Source: JBDSGC01 sp046594105 (GTDB lineage Bacteria; Acidobacteriota; Thermoanaerobaculia; Gp7-AA8). Taken from it: a DNA stretch of 19,115 nt. The notes under the pieces are model-generated. The model worked only from the letters and a program-made list of their open reading frames with translations. It was not told where the DNA came from and did not search any database. A program made the position numbers and the translations under genes. Shown here one piece after another: positions 13,138 through 19,115 of the stretch (its first letter is position 1; the number at the start of each line of letters is the position of its first letter). The DNA lies in contig JBKJQB010000177.1 of the NCBI GenBank assembly GCA_046594105.1, positions 1 to 19,115 of the forward strand, in the 5' to 3' direction.

Positions 13138-15825
13138 GTGTCATTTCTCATGGGAATGGATCCGGAAAATGAACTGCCACCTCCCCCGGCCATTCTTGCG
13201 GGAAGCCGACTGGGCCGCTTCGAGATCATTGGTCCTCTCGGCAGCGGTGGCATGGGTCACGTCTACCGCGCCCGCGACCCGCAACTGCAGCGTGAGGTTG
13301 CCATCAAGGTGCTATCGACCGCGTTCTCACGCGATCTCCATCGCCAGCGGGGCTTCGAGCGCGAAGCACGGGCCACCGCGAGCCTGAATCACCCCAACGT
13401 CGTGGCCATCCACGATTTTGGAGTGCATGAAGGAATGGGGTTCATCGTCACCGAGCTCCTCGAAGGAGAGACGCTCCGCCAGCGGATGAGTGGCCGCCCG
13501 CTCTCACCGCGCATTGCCGTGGAGTACGCCATCCAGATCGCCAGCGGTCTGGCTGCCGGTCATGACCACGGGATCGTGCATCGCGATATCAAGCCGGACA
13601 ACCTGTTCGTGACCAGGGACGGAAATATCAAGATTCTCGACTTCGGCCTTGCGAGAATCGACCCTTCCTCCGGCGAGGGGACTGCGACGGTCACCCTGGA
13701 GGGACTTCCGATCACCACCGTCACCGGCACGCCGGCCTACATGTCTCCGGAGCAGGCTCGCGGACTTCGTACCGATCATCGTTCGGACCTTTTCTGCGCG
13801 GGAGCCGTTCTGCACGAAATGCTGGCTGGGGCAGCGCCCTTCCAGCGCAGCACCGCGGGGGAGTGTGTGAATGCCATTCTGCACGACGAACCACCGGAGC
13901 TGCGCAGCGTTGCTCCCGCTCTCCAGCGTCTGGTGCTGCACTGCCTGGAGAAGGTCCCCGAAGAGAGATTCCAGAACGCTCGCGATCTCATCTTTGCACT
14001 GCAAGGCTTGCCCGATGCAGCACTGAGCACGCACGTCTCGCCACGGCGGGTTTCGCGCACGAGTGCCTGGCTTGTCACCGTCGTTCTGGTTTCCGCGGTG
14101 GGGGCGGCGATCGGGTATCGGGCCACGCGCCGACCTTCACCCCCCCCACGGCCGCCGGCAGTCCTCGGTGTCCAGCGACTGACAGATCTTCCTGGCCTCG
14201 AGGAGTTCCCTTCGATCTCACCAGACGGAAGGTCCGTGGTGTTCACCGCGGGAGCGCACGGGCGGCGCCAGCTTTTTGTTCGGCTGCTCGCCGGCGGAAC
14301 TCCCGTGCAGGTCACAAAGGATGACCAGGACCACCAGCTTCCTCGATGGACGCCGGACGCAAACTCGCTCCTCTACTTCTCGCCAGGAGACGCGAACGGC
14401 GCGGAGGGGGAGATCTGGAGCGTCCCCGCACTGGGGGGCTCTCCGCGACGCATCCTCAGGAGCATCGGCGGCGGAGACGTCAGCGCCCAGGGACGTTTGA
14501 CCTGCTTCCGGCTGATGAACGGGAAGGTTGAGCTGGTGAGCTCCTCGATGGAGGGAACGGACGTGCGGATCGTTGCGCGATCCGTTCCGGGCTATCACCT
14601 TTACCCACGCTGGTCTCCCGATGGCCGATGGATCGCCTTCCAACGGGGCGACGGCGTTCGATACGACCTCTTCGTGATTGCCAGCACCGGCGGAACGCTG
14701 CGCCAGCTCACCAGCGACAAAAGTATGATCCGCGGCCTGGCCTGGCTGCCGGACGGTCGCGGCATCGTCTACAGCTCCAGTCAAGGAAGCACGGTCCCCT
14801 ACCTGTCGCCCATGGCGCTGTGGCAGGTGGGTCTGGACGGCGGCGCCCCGCAACAGATCACGTCCACTGAGGAGTGGTACGAACACCCTGACGTGCACAG
14901 CACGGGGACGCTGTCGGTGGCCCGGATGCGGATGCGTTTCGAGATCTGGGCCTTCCCGTTCGAGGTTGATCCGGTGCAGAACGTACGCGCAGCGGCTCAG
15001 GTCACTCGGCAGACCGGGCAGGTCCTGACCCCAACGGCCGCTCCCGACGGCGATCACATCGCGTTTCTCTCTGACAGTGGGGGACACGGAAACCTGTGGG
15101 TGCTGTCCACCCGGAAGGGAGAGCTTCGGCAGATCACCTTTGAAAACGATCCCGGCGTCACCGTCGGTGTGCCGCTCTGGTCCCCTGATGGACGCTCGAT
15201 CGCGTTCGTATCGTCGAAAGGAAACATCGGTTACGACTTCGGCATCTGGCTGGTCGACCCGGATGGCGGGAATCTGCGCAATCTGACGAAAAAAGGATTC
15301 GGCATGGCCTGGTCATCCGACAGCAAGTGGCTCTATTACGCCGAAACCGCAGCCGGAGTTCTGAACAGGATCCCTGTTACTGGCGGAACGCCGTTCCGGG
15401 TCAGGTCGGAGGCCACCAGGAACGTCATCGGGTTCTCCGGAACCACGCTGTACTACACCGTTGCGCGCGTGCTGCTCGACGGCCGGCCCGAGTTCGAGAT
15501 CCGTGCCGCGGATCCGGAGGGAGGCCCATCGCGCTCGATCGTGCGCATCCCTGCTTCGCGCGTGCCCAGCTGGCAGATCGTCAATCCAGCCCTCTCTCCC
15601 GACGGAGAGTGGCTGGCCATGCCGCTGACCGATGGCGTCACCACGAACATCTGGGCTCTCTCCACGAGAACCAACGCCTGGCGTCAGGTGACCGATTTCG
15701 GCGATCGCGCGACGTTCATCGCCCGACGGGTGTCCTGGTCCGCCGACGGACGGTCCATTCTCGCTGCGGTCGGAGAGGGCGACTCCGACATCGTACGGCT
15801 GGATGGCTTGCTGGCCCCCCACTAG
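13138..15825 (+). CDS. Transmembrane Ser/Thr protein kinase with periplasmic TolB/WD40-like propeller
   Basis: The 895-residue protein has a Hanks-type kinase domain (about 28-290) with all catalytic elements. These are the GSGGMG loop (35-40), catalytic K57 in AIKVL, E76, HRDIKPDN (148-155), DFG (168-170), a Thr/Ser-rich activation loop, and GTPAYMSPEQ (197-206). A membrane helix follows at about 308-325 (WLVTVVLVSAVGAAIGY). The remaining ~550 residues contain about nine PD40-like repeats of the form [FLYV]PxWSPDGRxIAF, a TolB-like propeller expected to be periplasmic and to sense a ligand. This fusion is frequent in Acidobacteriota. The start is taken as GTG 13138 (GAG six bases upstream); ATG 13150 or 13156 are possible. 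It is convergent with the next gene and divergent from the FHA regulator. Confidence 0.92.
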   Translation: MSFLMGMDPENELPPPPAILAGSRLGRFEIIGPLGSGGMGHVYRARDPQLQREVAIKVLSTAFSRDLHRQRGFEREARATASLNHPNVVAIHDFGVHEGMGFIVTELLEGETLRQRMSGRPLSPRIAVEYAIQIASGLAAGHDHGIVHRDIKPDNLFVTRDGNIKILDFGLARIDPSSGEGTATVTLEGLPITTVTGTPAYMSPEQARGLRTDHRSDLFCAGAVLHEMLAGAAPFQRSTAGECVNAILHDEPPELRSVAPALQRLVLHCLEKVPEERFQNARDLIFALQGLPDAALSTHVSPRRVSRTSAWLVTVVLVSAVGAAIGYRATRRPSPPPRPPAVLGVQRLTDLPGLEEFPSISPDGRSVVFTAGAHGRRQLFVRLLAGGTPVQVTKDDQDHQLPRWTPDANSLLYFSPGDANGAEGEIWSVPALGGSPRRILRSIGGGDVSAQGRLTCFRLMNGKVELVSSSMEGTDVRIVARSVPGYHLYPRWSPDGRWIAFQRGDGVRYDLFVIASTGGTLRQLTSDKSMIRGLAWLPDGRGIVYSSSQGSTVPYLSPMALWQVGLDGGAPQQITSTEEWYEHPDVHSTGTLSVARMRMRFEIWAFPFEVDPVQNVRAAAQVTRQTGQVLTPTAAPDGDHIAFLSDSGGHGNLWVLSTRKGELRQITFENDPGVTVGVPLWSPDGRSIAFVSSKGNIGYDFGIWLVDPDGGNLRNLTKKGFGMAWSSDSKWLYYAETAAGVLNRIPVTGGTPFRVRSEATRNVIGFSGTTLYYTVARVLLDGRPEFEIRAADPEGGPSRSIVRIPASRVPSWQIVNPALSPDGEWLAMPLTDGVTTNIWALSTRTNAWRQVTDFGDRATFIARRVSWSADGRSILAAVGEGDSDIVRLDGLLAPH

Positions 15826-15915
15826 GTCACCGCCCCCTTCGTCATCAATCTGGCAGGGGCTCACATCTCAAAACTCTTCGGCTTTGCTCGGGACACGTTG
15901 CGCGGCGAATGAGGG

Positions 15916-18672
15916 CTACTTCGCTGCCAGATTCGCCGCGAAGTACATCGGGTCGTTGCTCTCGTTGTCCACCATCGCGGCGTACGCGCCGATCATCCCC
16001 TGCAGCGGTGTGATGCGGATCAGCACCGGCGCGCCGAGCTGCGTGAACGCGCGCGCCCGGAAAACATCGTTCAACTGCGTGCCCCCCAGCGACGGAATGG
16101 CGGTCTCGAAGCTGTCGATGGTCGTTCCGTTGGAGCCGATGATGTCGATGCGCGCCCGCGGCGCAAGAGTGGAGAAGACCGTGGTGACGTCGACCAGGCC
16201 GATGTTTGTCCGGAACTGGCTGTCGGTGACGGTACCAAGGATCTCCAGCGTGTCGCCTGTGCTCGCTGTCTGGAAACTGTTGAGCGGCGGCATGAGGAAC
16301 CCGTACGTTCCGCCGTTCGCGTCGACGGTGTAGGTGCGCGAGGCGACGCGCACACTCGAATCGAGCGCCGGTCCCTGGACACCAACGCGCAGCCGGGCGT
16401 TGCCCGTCCGGTTGAACGCCGTCTTCAGGACGTCGGGGATCATCCGCGCCTCGTGCGGCAGCAGCGTGAGCGTGAGGAAGGCGAAGTCCGAGGGTGAGGT
16501 CCAGGAACGCATCTCGATGGTGACCGACTTGATCTGCGCCGACTGGTTGTAGAGAAACAGATCGCTGCGGAACTGCGAACCGTTCGCGCCTTCGAGATGG
16601 CCCACCACCGGAATCGTCCGCACCATCCCAACGGAGAGGTCGGGCGGGAAGTACGTCGCATCATTCGTCCGGTTGTCGACGGAGAAGAGCGAGGCAATCG
16701 CCTCGCCGCGCGTCGGCTTCACACTGAGCGCGCCGATTACCTGCGGCGACAGACCGAGAAGAAAGTTGAGGCCGTTTTGCTGCAGGGCTCCGAAGGGGGC
16801 CGTCTCGGTGACGGCGCTGTTGATCTCCATTTCGCCGTACGGGCCGCTGGCGGCGAACGCTGTCGCCGTGCCGCGGCCGGAAACGTCCGTCATGAGGAGA
16901 TTGGTACGGAAGTTCGGCCCCTGGAATGCGCCGGAGAAGGTCACCGGAAAGCGCGCGCTCGTCGCGGCGAAGATGTCGACGCCGTTCATGCCATAACCGA
17001 ACGTCCCTTTGTCCGATTGCGTGTACGTGCGACCGGTAACGGCGATCGAATCCCGTCCCTCAGGATCGATGAAGAGCGCGCCGACAGCGCTCTCGACCTG
17101 GAAAAGTGTTTTCGCGGCGTCGCGCACCAGGCGCAACTCGTGCGGCGCGAGTTGCAGCCGGATTGATTTCGCAACGGGCGCAGCGATCGCCCCACCGGCG
17201 GCGACGAAGCGGAGCGTTACATTGACCGCTGTGTCGTTCGGATTGTCGAACGTCACGTCGGATCGCCAGAGGCTGCCGAACAGGCCCGGCGCCCTGCCGA
17301 AGCCGGGGAGGACGAGCCGCTGCACCAGCGACGCGCGCACCACGCCCCACTCCTGCACCACGTCCCCGCCGCCCGGCGCGCCCGGTGAGGAGATCACACC
17401 CGAAGAAGCGACCGTCCTCCCGGCGTCGAACACGAACGGCGTGCCGTCCTCGAGGACGTCGACGTCGAGGTGGACGAAACCCTTGTCGACCGATTCCGAG
17501 AGGTACAGCTCGTCGTAGATCCTCGGCGCTGGGGAGCCGATGCGCCACACCGCCAGCGCCGGATCCTTGAACAGAACCTGGTCGACCGCGCGGCGCGGGC
17601 GGTGAACCTGGATCAGCACCTTGTCGCCGGCGAGCGAAGGATGAAGGGCCTCCACCTCCGGCGCGGTGATGTCGCTCCACTGCTCGACCAAAGATTGCTG
17701 TGGGTCGTGGTAGAAGAGTTGCGTCGGCGCACCGGTGGCGCGCTTCACGATCCACGCGCCGGCATAGTCGGCCGTGGGAACAGCAAAGAACGGGTTCTGC
17801 GTGTTGGTGGGAGGGGGCGGAGGGATCGCCGCGGATTTGGTCTTGTCGTAGGTTCCGGCGATGAACGTGGCATTGCCCTTGTCGTAGAGCCAGAGGGAGA
17901 TGTCGTTTGCCGCTTTCCACTGCTCCACGTACGCCGCGCCCGAGGGGGTGATCCATCCCTCGAAGGCACCTCCGGTCACGGTGCCGGCGAGCGACTTCGT
18001 TCCGTTGGTCTCGAGGATGTCGATCTCGTTGCCAGCGCGTACCAGGAACCGTCGCCGGCCGATGTCCGAGCCGGCGAGCGAGATCTGCGTATTGAGCGGC
18101 GTCGTCATCATTTCCTGCGGCGTGCCGTCGGCGGCGATGGCCAGCAGGTGGTACCCGTCGTTTGCGACGCTGACGGCGACGAATGGATAGTCGCGATTGC
18201 CGATACGGATGTTGCTATAGCGGCTCCGCGAGTAGAAGCCGCCGATGTCGACTTGCGGTGGGACCGCGGAAAGCCGTGCGTTGATCGCCAGCCGCTTCCA
18301 GGTGCGCCCCGAGTCGATGCTGAAATTCCACGTCGGATTCGGCGAGCTGGTGACGGCGAGGATGATCGCCGGCTCCCCAGCCACCTCGCGGACCGCCACG
18401 CCGTCGAATGCCGCCTCAGTGGAGTCCTGCGGGAAGATCACCCGCGGCTCTTCTTCCCCTGTCGAATCGTAAAGGACGATCTGGCCTCGGCCGACGGTGC
18501 CGGAGGAGAACTGCGTGACGCTGGTTTCCACCAGCGCGAAGTGCCGGTTCAGACGAAGCCCGAGCGCCGGAACGCTGATGCGATTGGAGTATGGAGCGTA
18601 GGAGATGACCCGGGCGAAGGCGGTGGTGGCGGTGAGAGCGAAAAGCAGTACCACGGACAGGCGACGGGTCAT
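15916..18672 (-). CDS. Large secreted protein: Asp-box/propeller-like N-terminal half and duplicated C-terminal module
   Basis: The 918-residue protein has a signal peptide (MTRRLSVVLLFALTATTAFA). The first ~440 residues are beta-rich and include an Asp-box-like FSIDSGRTWKRL, suggesting a BNR/sialidase-like propeller, and a proline stretch (PPPPPT) near the middle. The C-terminal ~450 residues form two related modules, about 470-690 and 700-918. Each has WRSDVTFDNP- or FRSDLFLYNQ-like strands, an LxPHExR motif, a GRTYTxxxxGTFGY- or SRTYTVDANGGTYG-like motif, an FRTNxxxxDV motif and a closing VDNxxNDxxYFxxxL. ATG 18672 was preferred to 18678 because GGGAG lies six bases upstream. Function unknown; extracellular or surface structural/binding roles are plausible. 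I know no named family for the module. Confidence 0.8.
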   Translation of the reverse strand: MTRRLSVVLLFALTATTAFARVISYAPYSNRISVPALGLRLNRHFALVETSVTQFSSGTVGRGQIVLYDSTGEEEPRVIFPQDSTEAAFDGVAVREVAGEPAIILAVTSSPNPTWNFSIDSGRTWKRLAINARLSAVPPQVDIGGFYSRSRYSNIRIGNRDYPFVAVSVANDGYHLLAIAADGTPQEMMTTPLNTQISLAGSDIGRRRFLVRAGNEIDILETNGTKSLAGTVTGGAFEGWITPSGAAYVEQWKAANDISLWLYDKGNATFIAGTYDKTKSAAIPPPPPTNTQNPFFAVPTADYAGAWIVKRATGAPTQLFYHDPQQSLVEQWSDITAPEVEALHPSLAGDKVLIQVHRPRRAVDQVLFKDPALAVWRIGSPAPRIYDELYLSESVDKGFVHLDVDVLEDGTPFVFDAGRTVASSGVISSPGAPGGGDVVQEWGVVRASLVQRLVLPGFGRAPGLFGSLWRSDVTFDNPNDTAVNVTLRFVAAGGAIAAPVAKSIRLQLAPHELRLVRDAAKTLFQVESAVGALFIDPEGRDSIAVTGRTYTQSDKGTFGYGMNGVDIFAATSARFPVTFSGAFQGPNFRTNLLMTDVSGRGTATAFAASGPYGEMEINSAVTETAPFGALQQNGLNFLLGLSPQVIGALSVKPTRGEAIASLFSVDNRTNDATYFPPDLSVGMVRTIPVVGHLEGANGSQFRSDLFLYNQSAQIKSVTIEMRSWTSPSDFAFLTLTLLPHEARMIPDVLKTAFNRTGNARLRVGVQGPALDSSVRVASRTYTVDANGGTYGFLMPPLNSFQTASTGDTLEILGTVTDSQFRTNIGLVDVTTVFSTLAPRARIDIIGSNGTTIDSFETAIPSLGGTQLNDVFRARAFTQLGAPVLIRITPLQGMIGAYAAMVDNESNDPMYFAANLAAK

Positions 18673-18690
18673 GGGCATCTCCCTTTTGCC

Positions 18691-18705
18691 ATGCTGTTAT
18701 AGCAT
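18691..18705 (-). promoter_or_regulatory. Dyad with -10-like box upstream of the large secreted protein gene
   Basis: ATGCT (18691-18695), GTTAT, AGCAT (18701-18705) is a perfect inverted repeat 19 bases before the start codon. On the minus strand it contains TATAAC (18701-18696), five of six matches to the -10 consensus. No convincing -35 box is spaced 16-18 bases upstream. It may be a promoter element, an operator, or both. Confidence 0.4.
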
Positions 18706-19115
18706 AATCTGAGCTCCCGTTTCTTGTTTCGCAGAGGCAGCGTAAGCCTCCCGTGGAGATCTGAACCGTCCACTTTCCTGTATGACCACTGGCGGCAAAC
18801 TATTGAATGTTCGGGCGTCCGATAGTTCGACCGACCACGTCCGCAGCCGAGAGGAGACCCCGATCCCTCGACCCGAGATGGGCTCGTGGCGGGCGATGCC
18901 GGAGGCGCGCCGGATCGCATACCTGCTGGTTGAGATGCCACTTGGACTCGATCCGCGTGCAAAGAACGCTCGTCGAATTCTTCTGGAAGGATTGCCCGGA
19001 TTGCACGATCAGCATCGTGTGAGATTCCTCAACATTGCCCCGTGAACGCATCGAGACAAGGGTGGCTGCGGACATGAAAACCGGAGTGTGCGCAGTGCGT
19101 CGTTGACGTTCGGCA
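18706..19115. other. Right-edge region with no defensible gene
   Basis: Several frames of 70-97 codons are open on both strands, but none has a ribosome site, a recognisable domain or clean codon bias. The longest plus-strand candidate is 18782-19045 (87 codons, ATG start), with a high-GC third position only in its middle part. It could be a small hypothetical gene, but I would not annotate it. No RNA gene or repeat was recognised. Confidence 0.4.

Noticed and set aside
15826..15915. Possible shared terminator between the convergent kinase and large secreted protein genes
   Set aside because: Only a five-base GCCCC/GGGGC pairing with a loop of about 19 bases and no T-run is visible.
17470..18702. 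Long plus-strand open frame (410 codons) opposite the large secreted protein gene
   Set aside because: It shows no domain, has biased antisense composition and no ribosome site; the minus strand has a signal peptide and repeated modules.
18807..19022. Plus-strand frame ending in FFWKDCPDCTISIV, resembling a thioredoxin-like CPxC active site
   Set aside because: It stops four residues later, the upstream part is Arg-rich and unlike thioredoxins, and there is no ribosome site. Continuing past the stop does not give a thioredoxin fold, so it is most likely chance.

Overview
The window looks like a high-GC, Gram-negative, probably acidobacterial chromosome segment. This is an inference from gene content: a eukaryotic-type Ser/Thr kinase fused to a TolB-like propeller, a winged-helix/FHA regulator, a seven-repeat SBBP protein with ELR-type C-terminal repeats, and very large secreted repeat proteins. 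There is no rRNA or other taxonomic marker, and I saw no tRNA or CRISPR array.

Region 1 (1-5960) is the accessory and most interesting part. A compact minus-strand operon (3288 down to 669) encodes a Sec-type signal peptide plus a Lys/Gly-rich peptide with ten cysteines (bufA-like), a DUF692 multinuclear iron oxidase (bufB), a DUF2063 partner protein (bufC) and a DoxX-like membrane protein (bufD). This is the layout of bufferin/MNIO RiPP metallophore clusters, in which the iron enzyme modifies precursor cysteines and the exported product buffers copper. A putative secreted HEXXH metallopeptidase lies just upstream on the same strand. The block is bracketed by integron-cassette material: a partial ORF followed by the left half of an attC-like site joined to a CPBP-protease fragment on one side, and two attC-like sites with two cassette genes (DUF4395 membrane protein, VOC/glyoxalase-like protein) on the other. 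No integron integrase is in the window, so this looks like a CALIN-type array.

Region 2 (6008-12305) holds a large minus-strand SBBP beta-propeller protein with a recognisable promoter, a DUF1028 Ntn-hydrolase-like protein on the plus strand, a secreted cupin on the minus strand, and a divergent outer-membrane beta-barrel gene that carries an in-frame TGA just after its signal peptide.

Region 3 (12335-18672) holds a winged-helix/FHA regulator diverging from a transmembrane Ser/Thr kinase with a periplasmic WD40/TolB-like sensor, a plausible phospho-signalling pair. It is followed by a convergent 918-residue secreted protein made of an Asp-box N-terminal half and a duplicated C-terminal module. 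The last ~440 bases have no gene I can defend.
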